A stretch of 64,000 bases of DNA, taken from Chalciporus piperatus. Its lineage: Eukaryota; Basidiomycota; Agaricomycetes; Boletales; Boletaceae. Where the stretch lies: the NCBI GenBank assembly GCA_038093975.1, contig JBBPTG010000044.1, positions 1 through 64,000 of the forward strand. The letters run 5' to 3'. This document shows positions 42,243 through 53,929 of the stretch, piece after piece (position 1 is the first letter of the stretch; each line of letters starts with the position of its first letter). Under the pieces are notes generated by a model, which worked only from the letters and a program-made list of their open reading frames with translations, searched no databases and had not been told where the DNA came from. The position numbers were made by a program, and so were the translations under genes.

Positions 42243-44757
42243 TTATTTTATCCTCACAGCGTTCCATATAGTCTGCTCATACTCAGAAGAGGACTGTAGA
42301 TCCAGCGAGTCCTCCTCGTCATCCTCCTCGAGCTCTGCTTCCAATGCATCTTCGTCAGTTTCGTCAGCCATTAACTCATCCTCGATATCCGCACTCGACC
42401 CTCTCCGTGTTCTCATCGCTTCTTGTTCGTACGTCGCCGAGAGGTACCTGAGAGCACCGATCCTCAACACGGATGGTGGGCGAACATGTGGCGTGTACAT
42501 CTCCCTGTGTAGTGATAGTGCGAGAGGAGATTCGGCAAAGTCTGCAATTGTCCCGGCGTCGGTATTAGCAGTGGGCTGGTCAGTAGCATCCGCAGGTGTG
42601 ACGTTGGGTTCGTTGGAGAGACCGTAGAAAGCGACTGCCGACTTGAAATACTCCTTATGACTGTGATATCGCGAACCGACGGATCTCACAGCATGTTCTA
42701 TGGCAGATGTGGTGACCTAATTGCACGAAGATCATGCAATGTGAACCTCCGTGCTCGAGATCGAAAACGCACCTGATCTCCATATCTCCATGCCCGACTC
42801 CGGTCCTTCAGCTTCTTCTCTCCCTCCTTCCACACGATAGCCTTGTGCAATATGTCGGTTACAAATGATACTAATGCAGTTTGCAAGTGTTGAACAAGTT
42901 GGGCGTCGATGTACACCGCTAGTGGTGATTCAGCTACCCCTTCCTCGCCCTGCTCACGCTGTTCGAGGGAGGTGAACAATCTAAACGTAGCAAGCGTAAG
43001 CCAGGGTTTGCATGAGCAGGCAACCACTTACCCCATCAATCTCCCCAACCCACCCAAGTTCAGCAAGTCCATTCCATGATCGCAAAGGTAGGCCGAATCA
43101 ACACCTAACCCAGAAAACCGCGCTTTGATTTTGTATGGAAGAGTCAATCCCCCTTTGTTGTGCGTGACCTCATTCTTCTCCATTTCTTCATCAGAAGGCA
43201 TCTCGGAACACGGCATGGACTTTGAAATGCCGGGCATGTCCCCTGGCTCTGATGACTTGACTTTCCTGCCAGGTTTGAGTTTCTCGATGCCAGTATCTAA
43301 AATACCTTCAGATGCAACGCTGTTGTCACGGAGCAAGGCCCTTCTTCGGCGCATATAAAGTCGCTTCTGGAGACGGCGACGTCCACGAGGAGACAATAGT
43401 GAGAGGTCTGAGTCGCCATCCTTAGGTGGTTCTGGGTTCGCAATGACCATATTATGAGGGAATGTAAATGCAGTGATTGCACTGGTTTGAGGAGGAATGG
43501 ATGGACCAGGAATCGGGGAAGGACCAGGATCGGGACACACCGAGGTGCCTTCGCTCGCAACTGTTGAAACACGATTCAAAATATGGACGAATCTCTCGGT
43601 AGATCGCCAAAGAACACACCTCCAGACATAGCGAGCAGCACAGGGTCAATCATCGCATTAGACGTGTCGTCCAGTTGCAAGGGAGCATTACCTGTTTCCC
43701 GCTGCACCGACGGATCCGGCATTGCTCCATGCATGCTAGACTCCGATTCCTGAGTCGAAAGGACCTTCATCTCAGAAACAGATCCCTCTCGACTCTTACT
43801 CCCCTCCTTCATCGCATTGTCACCCTCTCTTAAAATGCTTTCTAAAACCGAAAGATGTGACGAGTCCAAACGACCCATCAATGCGTCGCGTTCGATCCTG
43901 CGGCGTTTGCTCACCGGCAAGATCGAAGGCTCCCGCGAGTGTTTCCGTGCAACAGATGAAGAGATGTCATCAGGTATCAGGGATCGATGAGCTGGAGGAT
44001 CAGTGGACAGGGAAGGCGAAGGGGAAACCTCTTTAGACATCTTTTTAGCACGGCTTCTACCCCGAGAACGCCCCTTCTCAGATGTACGCGGTCGTCCCCG
44101 TTTGCGTTTCGAGGGCGCTTCTTGATTTGCATTTTCGTTTGGAACCCCACCTTCACCTTGATTCTCGTCGTCGTCTATATCGCTGTCTGGATGCGTGGCC
44201 AACGCGAGACTTTCTTCCTGAACGACCCAAGAAGCCATGACTTCCTCCGCGTCAACCCATTCTTGACTGACTTCGTACGCCGGTCCGCATCTGTAGTCGT
44301 CCCCATCCCTCCCGGAGTCAGAGCCCGAAGCCGATTGAGAACCTGATCCTGATGATACCATCTCCACATCTCCGCCGCCGCCTTCGTTATCGCCTTCCGC
44401 TTCGACGTCCTCCTCATCCCGTTCCATAGCCAGCCTTGCAGCGCCCTCCTCCAAAGCCTCTAGATACATCCACACCTCCCATTCGCTCCTCGTTGGAATG
44501 CACGCCGCTATTAGATCAGGTCGCCATCGGGAGTGCACTGAGAGTGCGCGAAAGAGGGCATCGTACTCGGCGGGAGCCCAAGGCGAGAGAACGTGTGCCT
44601 CGAGGCTGGCGTGTTCGTCTGAGTCATCGACACCCTCTCCTTCCTTCTCCTTCTCCCTCTCCAACCCCACTCCCAAGCCTAAACGTTTGCCGGTTTCCTT
44701 GAGGTGTTCAACGAAAGATGGGATGTACCCGCCCACAACATCGTATTCGGTGGCCAT
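42243..44757 (-). CDS. Rrn5-like RNA polymerase I upstream-activating-factor subunit
   Basis: Four exons fit: 44757-43620, 43560-43032, 42980-42773 and 42716-42243, giving 782 residues. The N-terminal part contains WAPAEYDALFRALSVHSRWR, PDLIAACIPTRSEWEV and WMYLEALEEGAARL. This SANT/Myb-like pattern is seen in fungal Rrn5 proteins, which help recruit Pol I to ribosomal DNA. An acidic, Ser-rich stretch, a Lys/Arg-rich segment with an AT-hook-like KRKRGRPRT, and a bipartite nuclear-signal-like SKRRRIERD follow. The C-terminal part contains GRRRLQKRLYMRRRRALLRD, LAVYIDAQLVQHLQTALVSF (possibly histone-fold-like) and a long acidic run. Assignment rests on the N-terminal motif and general layout, so the name is probable rather than certain. 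It is divergent from the tRNA and kinase genes. Confidence 0.65.
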
Positions 44758-44928
44758 GAAGTTAAACTCGGAGAGATTGAGCGTGAAGGAGAGTGAAATC
44801 TAAGCTTTAGAAAAAGGGATCGAAAGAGGATGAACGTCTTGGGTTTGAGACCGTTGATTCGTAAAGCATTGTTCGACTTTCACAGTGAGTTGTGCGAGGG
44901 GGATCTGCATCGGCTAGATGTGACTGAC

Positions 44929-44936
44929 AAAAAAAA
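44929..44936 (-). terminator. RNA polymerase III terminator (T8)
   Basis: On the minus strand eight T residues lie three bases after the tRNA 3' end, the usual Pol III stop signal. Confidence 0.8.
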
Positions 44937-44938
44937 CA

Positions 44939-45036
44939 GGGCTCAACCGGGAATTGAACCCGGGTCACGTACATCTTCACCACCTAGTGGCGGGGTAAAA
45001 CCCGAAGCACGTATCATGCTACTAGACCATTGAGCC
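44939..45036 (-). tRNA. tRNA-Pro (anticodon CGG) with intron
   Basis: On the minus strand the acceptor arms GGCTCAA (45036-45030) and TTGAGCC (44946-44940) pair perfectly, with discriminator C at 44939. The D-arm and box A read TGGTCTAGTAGCATGAT. The anticodon arm is CGTGC-TTCGGG-[intron]-T-GTACG with anticodon CGG. The T-arm is CCGGGTTCAATTCCCGG, containing box B. An intron of about 27 nt follows the base 3' to the anticodon, the canonical position, as in yeast tRNA-Pro genes. Confidence 0.92.
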
Positions 45037-45516
45037 ATAACAGGTTCCTGCCGAATTGACATACATGGTCTACTAGGACCCAAATCTCCAACTTGTCGGA
45101 CGATATGGCAGTTGAACGTTGAAACCTCTTGGAACATCAATCGACTTGTTAACACCGGAGGGTGATTTCTTGTCTACTCTGATGCCGGTCAAGTGTTCTA
45201 GAGAACGAAGATCCTCACCTGTCCAGCGCGTGCAACAGCTGGGATTCTAACCATTCGCACCTTCGCAAGGCAGCCAACTTAATCTACGGGGTATTTTGCT
45301 CATCGATCCACAAGATCTGCGATGTATGATAGGCGCTCGATGGAAATAGTGTGGGACAAGTGCACGCGACGTCCATCCATGCAGCTCCTGCCATACCAAC
45401 CACTCTCGACTCCAATACATCTTGTTCGACATCTTAACTGTGTCCGCTGTGCATCGTCATTAGCCTAATATCGTGCGTGGAATCTGGAAGTTGGAACGTG
45501 GCTATGGTCCCCCCGT

Positions 45517-48500
45517 ATGTCCTCCCATCTGAATCCGAGTCTTGCAGCGATAGACATTCACATTTGCAACGACACATCACACTGGCATTGCTCCAGTTTG
45601 CACCCCCCACCTCCTCCAAATCTCACACATCATGTTATCAAACTACATGATCAATACTTGGAGGGTGGGGGATTTGGTGATGTCTACATGTGTCAGTACA
45701 ACAGTAGTTCGGGTCCCTTGAAGGTTTGTCTATCACTCACTGTATACTCTTCCTGCCTTAATCTTCTTCTTTCCTAGGTCGCCGTCAAGGCTTTGCGATT
45801 CAAGTTCGATGCAGATCTCGGGGAAGACGACAACAAAAAGTCCGTCAAGGTAACCGAGTGCTCTCGATTAATAGCTGAAAACAGGATGTAGTCTCAAGTA
45901 CTTTTCAGATGCTCCGGCGAGAGCTGGGGATTTGGAGGCGACTACACCATAAGAATGTGGTTCCTTTCCTAGGTATTGCATATGGGTTTGGAAAGCATGG
46001 TGCCATGTCTTTAGTATCTTTATGGATGCCCAACGGAACTCTTGAGAGCTTCTTACAGAAGTACGACGACCAACTTAACATTGCACATCGCCTCCAATTG
46101 GTGCGTGCCGATATCAAATCGCCGTCCCCCCTGACCTTCTGAATCATTTCCAAAGCTACTTGACGTTGCAAACGGATTACACTACTGTAGGTCTTCGAGT
46201 TCCTGGTATCTGATGCACGGACTCATGACTCTGGTAACAGTGCATTCTTTCGTTGTCTCACCAATCATACACGGCGACCTCAACTCAGTGCGTTATGGTT
46301 GAAATTGGTAAACTGCCTCTAGAGTTGAGGATTTGACAGAACAATGTACTACTCGACGCGGACTTTACTGCTCGTTTGACTGATTTTGGGTTCTCTTCCC
46401 TGGCGGGCGAGATACCCGAGGCATTAGCTTATCTTCGACGGTCTACCAGACGAGCGGGAGCTCTGCGATGGATTGCACCCGAACAAATTCAGGTCTCTGA
46501 TTCAGAGACGAAGAAAACGACCACAAGTGACGTATACTCTTTTGGGAGCATCACTCTCCAGGCAAGTTCATTCGCTGTGGAATTTGGGCAAATTCCAAGT
46601 TCCCACCCTCTTCTAGGTGTTATCTGGGGAGCAACCTTGGTCCGACGTTCATGAAGATGCTGCTGTCATTATATCCTTGTACCGGGGTCGCAATCCCAGT
46701 AGGCCTGGACACCGGCCCATCGATGACCAACACTGGGAGTTCATCGAGCGCTGCTGGTCGACAGTTCATGAACGACCCACAGCTGAAAACGTAATGTTGT
46801 CCGTTGAACAGTTCTTGAAACATCACCTACCTTTCTCACCGCTTCGCGATACACTTGCCTCGTCGTTAACCTCGTCATCACCCCAGGCGCATTCACCGCT
46901 TACTTTGAGCCACGGCCACGAAGCTGAACACCTTGACTTCAGTGACTTCAGTGACTCCAGTGACGAAGAATATTATGATGCCAACCCGTCCCAGCCTTCC
47001 TCTAGTGAAAGTTTTTATCTTGAGCAGCTGGACATCCTCATCGGCCTCAGTGAACCCCTCGCTATAGGGAAACCCACGAGAAGGATATCTATCCCACCCA
47101 CAGCTCCACGGGCGCCTGAAAGCCAGATGCTAGTTGCTAGCGAATCTGCAAACGAGGAATGGGGAGAAAAGGAGAGAGAACAGATTCGAGCATCGTCTGA
47201 TGGAATCTTGGAAGATCGACAAGTGCCTTATTCACGCCGCATGGACATAATGCCTCCAACCTACACCCAGCCTCTGTCACTGGTGGACTCGAAGAACGTA
47301 GCTGGAGGTACGAATGTTGGTATTCGTACCATCAGTGAGGGTATAGACAACGGGTCAAGCAGCGGGGGAGGTGGTACTGGCATTTCTACTCTTCCGCCAG
47401 TAATTTCCCGGCGCTCATCTCCTCATGCAACCAGAGTCGATATCTTCATCGACTCCCCGGTGTCCTCCTCGGAGGCTGACCCCAAGGAGGCAAACACACT
47501 AATTCGCAGGCCCAGACCCCTCAGCGAGATCGTCGAGGTGGAGACCCTCCAAGACAAAGTTTTCCCTCTGCCACCCGACCAAGAAGACGGCCTCAACCTC
47601 GACTACTGTGACGACATTAAAGAAGACGACTATGATCCAGATGCATCCCGCCCTTCGTTCGCCGAGAGTCTTGCACTCGATGTCCACATCGGCCCTGGCG
47701 CCTCTCCCACCAATGTTCCTACGACACCGAATCAACCGGCAGTCACGACGAAGAGAATACATGCCCTACGCGAGTTACTTTCTTCAGAACGTGCATACGC
47801 ATCGGATCTCGCCCTGATCCGCGATATACATATCCCACTCGCTCTAGGCAAGTCTCTTTACTGCCCATGTTGTCCGTCTGATGTGACTCGCGATGTAGGG
47901 AAACCGACTCCTTTCAACACCAACGGTACTCCTAGCACGCCATTTTCAACTACCTCTGGCTTGGGCTCGTCATCACGCCCTGTTTCGACCGCATCCGACT
48001 CCTCCACAGCTTCTTCACTGCTTGGTCCACCGATGACCCGTGACGACGCACGGATTATCTTTGGGAACATTGGTGACCTAGCGATGTTTTCCGATCATTT
48101 CGTTGATGGTTTGGAGGAAGCTCTGGGTAGTGCACTTGAGGACGGGAGTGGCGAAGATACAGTTGGCGCGCTGTTCCTCGAGATCGTACGTTCCAATCTC
48201 TCTATCACTTCGTCCGACAGACTAACCGTATGTCGCACATTGTTTCCAATATAGATCCCAGCCCTTGAGCCACCCTACAAGACGTACATTACTCATCACC
48301 CGACCGCACTCGCCCATCTCAACGCTTTGCCTTCTTCGCCAGCACTCTCAGCATACCTCTCGCATACCCGAACACTCGCTTCATCCCTTACTCATGCATG
48401 GGATTTGCCTTCCCTTCTCATCAAGCCCGTGCAACGTCTCCTCAACTATTTGCCCCTCCTTGGTTCAATCATTGATGCCACACCAAGCCGTCATGAAGAC

Positions 48501-50228
48501 TACGTAGCGTTAGTTAAAGCACGTGAGAAAATGGAAGAAGTGACGCGAAGTGTCAACGAGGATCGTCGACGTTGGGAAGTCGTCCGCGAGGTCCTCGGTG
48601 GTGCTCCAATGCCCATTGCCAACGGAACGGGCAAGTCGAAGATGGGCGTTGGGGCTGCTGCTTCTGCGCATCTAAGGATGAAGTCGCTTCGTGGGCCGAA
48701 GACCAAGGAAAATGAACCTGACAACGTTGAAGCAGTCGAGGTGGCGCGGTTAGAGGGTGAATTGCAGAAGTACTTGGCGTTCCTGGATAAACTTGCCAAT
48801 GACGTTAAGGAGTGGAGGTTGGCGATGCGACGTGCGTTGGTTGCGCTGTGGAGATGGTGTATCACGTTTGGCCCGGTTCTGGGACTCACGCCGACGCCGG
48901 CTCTATCACCAGACTCTGCTCGACCTGCTGACGAAGCAGAGGTAGAAGGACGGTCGGAAGCCTACGATGCGTTCACGCTCTTGCTGGCTGGCCTACCAGG
49001 ACTCTGCACAGACATGGAGCAGGAGCTCCAAAAGTCCTTCGTCCCTCTCCTCTGTGACCTCAAGGCGATGATCGCGCCCCCTATGAAGTTGCTGAATGCA
49101 ATGCACTCCCTCGAACCGCTCCACGATGCGCTCCTCCACACACCCTACTCACCATCGAAAAGCCGACGTCCTGCACCAGCGCTACTCACGGCCTCACAAT
49201 CATATCTCGCACTACGCTCCGCGCTGTCTTCTGAACTTCCCATTCTTCTGCGTGCAATGAACCGAGCGACGGGATTGGCAGTGCGTATGGTGGCAGAGCA
49301 GCAAACGGCGTTCTATGCAACAGTCGGGGAAAGGTGGGCTGAGTTGTGGGATGCCTTGAAAGAAGACGAAGAGCGATGTAGTGGGACCGAGGCGACGTTG
49401 AGAGTCTGGTGGGAGAGATGGGGAGAGGTGGAAGAGAGACTCTTGGTAATGAAGGTCCTAAGGAAGGAAGAGTGGTGGGCGAAAGGAGAACAGGGGCTAC
49501 GAGTGGGGCCTAGGGACCGCGGAGGAAAGGGTAAAGTGCCAAAGAGGTCGACGGTCCCTTTTTTTTCGGGGCGACAGCGACTATCGTTGATCGCCAGTAG
49601 CTCAAACCGGCAAAACCACAAGTCTCTGTCATCCGGCGATGCATCCTTAAGTCGCAGTCGAACTGGAGGTACTTCGAGGATGCCTCGGCTCCGACAATCA
49701 ATGGAGTCAATTTGGTCAGATATATCGGCCAAATCGGCGGGTAAGGTGAGCCGGGGCAGCCGGACCGATGGTGAGCCACCAGTGCCCCGTCTTAAGCCCA
49801 GCTTCTCGTATTCGAGTAGTGACGGGCGGAAGAATATCCCCAAGACTGAAGGAATCAACTCTACACGTGGTCACCGATCATCCTCTGTTGATTCTTCGGA
49901 TCTTTTTGCATTGTTGCCCTCAAATCAGGTGCGCTCGTCACAGGCCTTTGCCGCTACCCGTGCCCTATATGCCACCCGTGCTATCCATCCATGCATCCCA
50001 CCTGAAGGCGTCTCGTATCGAAGCCTCCCTTTCTTCCCGCTCGAGTGTGGTGATTCGTTCGACGTGTTGCGAGAATACGGGCATCCCTCAACACATTCTG
50101 ACCTCCCATTATATGTCGACGATGGGGAGGACTGTCTGCTCCTGGTACGGGCGAGGAGCAAGGGTGGTGGGTACGAGGAAGGGGATGTAGGTTGGGCGCT
50201 GGCGAGTTTTCTGCTGCCTGTCGACTGA
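45517..50228 (+). CDS. Predicted protein kinase-DH-BAR-SH3 fusion (RhoGEF, Tuba/DNMBP-like)
   Basis: Eight exons fit: 45517-45723, 45778-45849, 45909-46100, 46156-46186, 46241-46287, 46340-46561, 46617-48185 and 48255-50228. They total 4314 bp, 1437 residues, with all phases matching. Residues about 45-330 form a TKL-type kinase: glycine loop GGGFGDVY, VAVK lysine, HGDLNSNNVLLD catalytic loop, DFG in LTDFGFSS, and WIAPEQ. The 1569-bp exon runs without a stop from the kinase C-lobe (FIERCWSTVHERPTAENVML) through a Ser/Pro/acidic linker into a Dbl-homology start (IHALRELLSSERAYASDLAL). The last exon carries the rest of DH (LPSLLIKPVQRLLNYLPLLG), a BAR-like helical region (VARLEGELQKYLAFLDKLAN, RRALVALWRWC) and a C-terminal SH3 (ALYATRAIHP ... 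LPFFPLECGDSFDVL ... GWALASFLLP). DH-BAR-SH3 proteins activate Cdc42/Rho at membranes. An upstream kinase is unusual. The intron at 46562-46616 is GC-AG. An independent start inside the long exon (for example the Met of MLVASESANEEW) cannot be excluded. Confidence 0.78.
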
Positions 50229-50545
50229 TCTTGAACCAAAGTTTCCCCCCGTCCATCACCATAGACCCAACCATCTGGGGACGTCTTGTTACCTATCACA
50301 TACATCCTGGGCTTCGCGTTGTAACACATCAGGAATAGTCAGTTCCGGTACTAGGATATCGATATCTCGTATACCAGGCATTGATCCAATAAAATATCAG
50401 TAGTCGAACTCGATCACTGGTGTTCCCGCATTCTTGATATTGCACAATCATAATACTGTTGAATCTGCTCACACTGGCATGAGATACATCAATGACGACA
50501 TAGTGTTGATTTAGATCCTCTATTATTCCCGAGTTTCTTTCTCCT

Positions 50546-52846
50546 TCAAAAATCGGTGTCTTCTCGAGGGGCGATGGACACAGCTAACGGCAGCTGTGCA
50601 CCACGATCGAATTCACCCTCCACCATTGGAGCCATGATCAACGATGGCTCTCGGCGAACTCGTTCAGTCTTATCAGTCACCGTGAACTCGAATTTGCCGA
50701 CTATTTCCACGAGGAACGCTTGGATCTCAATAATACTGTTGAGGGCGTTTGCCATGTCTAATCAGTGACTTGCGGTAGAAGAGAAGGACGCGACATACGC
50801 GAAGCGCCATCCCAAACAAGTGCGGATGCCACCAATGAATGTCATCCTATTGTTTAAAGAAAAGAGTCGGTCAGAGTCCGGTCGGAGATAGCGAGTGCAC
50901 AAGAATGCCCCACAGGTTCGAATAAACACCGATAGAGACAGGCTTCTTCTCATTGGCTACACCTTTCAGCCAACGATCTGGGTTGAACTTATGCGCATCT
51001 TCACCCCAGAGCTCCGTATTGCTGTGCAATATTCATCAGCCAGTTGCAATGTAAATGAGGAGCAAAACTCACCGATTGTACGCAGCAATAGATGCTACAA
51101 TCCGGGTTCCCTTGGGAACGATCACCTCGTTAATCAACTCTCCAGATTCTGTGGTGATTGGATGAGAAAGTGGAAGAGTGTCATCCCTACCAGCCATCCG
51201 GTGGGCATGAGGTACTACGGGATGGTATCTCAACCCCTCCTATGAGGATATACAGATTAAGTGCGGATGTCATGTGGCAAGAGGTAGTTGTACCTTGATA
51301 ACGGCAGCCATGTAAGGCATAGCATCGAAATCGGCCCGTGTAAATTGTGAATCGCCGCGTGCGCGAATAGCCGCCTCGGTCTTCCTGATCTCATTGCGTA
51401 GTTCGGACTGAATATCGGGATGCCGTGCGAGCTCCAACAGGATCCAGCTCAGAGAGGTCGAGGTCGTTTCATGGCCAGCCATCAAAATCGTCCTGTGGAG
51501 ATTAGGTGACGGTACGGATTGCAGTTTGACCAACTTACCGCATCTGAGAGATGAGTTCTTCCTCCGTCAATTTGTTCTTTGCGTCGCTGTCCATGTTTGC
51601 CTTGACTGAAGGTGTGTGAGCAATGTCGCTGAGTGGCAGCTTTAATGCCCACCAAGTAAGCTGAAGACATCCCGACTGCCTTTGCCCTGTAACAAAGACT
51701 CGGCTTTCTCCAGTACCATTTCCCTTGCTACAGTGGTTGCCATCCTTTTCATCTCGCGCGCACGCTCGAGGCGAGGATTTGAACCATGATTGGTCATCCA
51801 TTCAAGCATCCGCACAGGAAGGTACTTGGAAGCCGCCAGGATGAATATTTGCTGCGATGAAGGTCGACCGAAAACGTCACTTCTGTGAACGCAGAGTCAC
51901 ATTGGAGTTGAAAGTTGAAAGGGGATCAGAAGGTAGCTGACAGCATACTGCTATATTGTTTCGCCAAGGGGTGCTCATCGTTTTGAACACTACCGAATTG
52001 GACGTCGAACGCAGCTGGTCAGGACATGAGCAATATATTCTTATCTTTTGGGAAACTCATGCATACCCTGACCGATCGCATCCAGGGTGGCCCGTGAGAG
52101 CCAGGTTGGGATGTCGAGGACAACTTTCTGGTCGCTGCTGTTCCCGATGATTTCGAGCCACTTCAAGCTCATCTACGGGAGTACAAAACTAAGTGAATGC
52201 AGACGAGTGTTGCTAGTTCTCAACTTACAGATTCGGCGCATCCCTTGAAGACAGCCACGAACGCTTTAGTCTCTGGTCCTCCGAATCCGGGAAGCAAGAC
52301 CTTCCTCTGTCGCTTGTGATCTTCGCCTATCATAATGTTATGTAATAGAATCAAAGGGATGGGAACACGGTGAGACCCACCATCGGCCCAAATGACTCCC
52401 TTCCCGTTTAACATTTTTGAGATGACGCGGAGGTTGGGTTGCTTCGGATAACGGTATGCGGAAGTGTTGAATATCCACTGCAGTGCCTTGGGGTCGGAAA
52501 CAAGAAGGTGGTCTCCCTATGGTGGGAATAGATATAGTCAGAATCAGGGCGAAGACGGCATTGAGTCGACTTACACCAAAGACCGTTTTGAAACGAACAA
52601 CATTACCATAGAGATTTTGCCACTTGAAATCGGCTTCACCGACTGGGCGTTGGAATAACTCAAGCAAGTTTCCTGGGCAAGACTTCAGCAAACCCGCAAG
52701 CAGACATATGAAGGCAACCTACCAACGATGAACGAGGGAGACTTTGGGCCGCGAATGTTGGATAGAGATGGGCGAGCGAAACGGTTGATTAGAGCGTACG
52801 CGAGAGCGAGAGCAGTGAACCCGGCTGCTACAAAGAGAGAGAGCAT
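50546..52846 (-). CDS. Fungal microsomal cytochrome P450
   Basis: The ATG at 52846 gives MLSLFVAAGFTALALAYALI, a membrane anchor, followed by the Pro-rich hinge NIRGPKSPSF. The rest is split by many short introns. P450 landmarks appear in order: I-helix AGHETTSTSLSW (oxygen activation), K-helix EVLRYHP with the ExxR pair, FNPDRWL, and the heme loop FIGGIRTCLGWRFA with the cysteine ligand. The last exons fit as 50914 upward (ending GVYSNL), 50846-50799 and 50735-50546, joined as SNL-MTFIGG and RFA-IIEIQAFLVE. The stop is at 50546-50548. All key residues are present, so the gene looks functional. Substrate and CYP family cannot be told. It converges with the kinase-RhoGEF gene. Confidence 0.88.
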
Positions 52847-53929
52847 GGTGGGGGGGGGGAGCTAAGAGGGATGAAGGGATATGAAAGCGGTGGTGTTTAT
52901 ATTTTCTTGAGTTCCCTCATGACTATCATGGTATAACGATGCGGCAGCAGTCTCATGGCTTGGGTCCCTTAAACGAGGACGGAAGTGTACTTGACAGCTA
53001 AAAACAGGGTCGCGACAACTATGTCATGACTGTTTACGAGGGGGATTGACGCATATGGAGTAGCGTGGGCGTCCGATTGGCGAGGCTTCGATGCCTGGTA
53101 GCCTGGAATGTGGTCGACTGACCTGATATGGGAGAAACAGGGCGCAGGAATACAATGAACAGGACGCCACAGAATCATACGCCTAATGTGTCCAGAACGG
53201 AGTCGCACTGGCAGACTGCCAGAAAGGTCCAAAAGGATGCAAGTTCCTTGTTCCCGCGCCCGACATGACACATGTAACTTATCCTTATGAGATAGGTGCC
53301 TTGGTCGGTTTCAGATCTCGACGATGTCTGGACTTTGAGTCTAGAGATACTTGCGCCTTTGAGCTTGATGTATGTACCAATTGATTTCGAGCAACAACGA
53401 GCTCGATACGGTGATGCTCCTTACCTTTTTCGAAGTATTACCGTTTGGAAATTGAGCAAATGAAGGACCTGGAGCGAGCATCCGACGGTGGATTGAGATA
53501 CGTTGCTCGTGCCCACGGTGATGTGTAAAGGGGAGGTTCGACTCGGAATTCTAGAAGACTAAGTTCTAGTCTGAATTCTGGAAAAGCTCACCAAAGGTCT
53601 CCGCGAGTTCCAACTTGGCCGTGCATCCTTGGGACAACGTCTAGATCGAGTCTGTCACGGCCACCACCGACCGCCGGTAGCGACCTCGATTTTTTGATTG
53701 CGTTTTTTGCATCGTTTTGAACACGTTACAAGAACCGCCAACAGGCGCGCCGTCGGAACAGCTTGGCGCACGAGCGAGAGACAGCCGGCCCGGGACAAGT
53801 CACCGCTAGCCGTACTTGGATAGGCATGAATCCATGAAGTCGCAAACAAAAAGAGATAACGCGAGCACAACATCCAGAAACATAACCGGCGGAAGACCCT
53901 GCAGTACGTACGACTTTCCCCCCATTGCA
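52847..53929. other. Intergenic region
   Basis: About 1.1 kb between the P450 start and the 3' end of the HET gene. A short G run (52851-52859) lies just upstream of the P450 start. No supported gene. Confidence 0.5.

Noticed and set aside
43987..44346. Plus-strand ORF of 119 codons
   Set aside because: It is antisense to the Rrn5-like coding exon, with no independent evidence.
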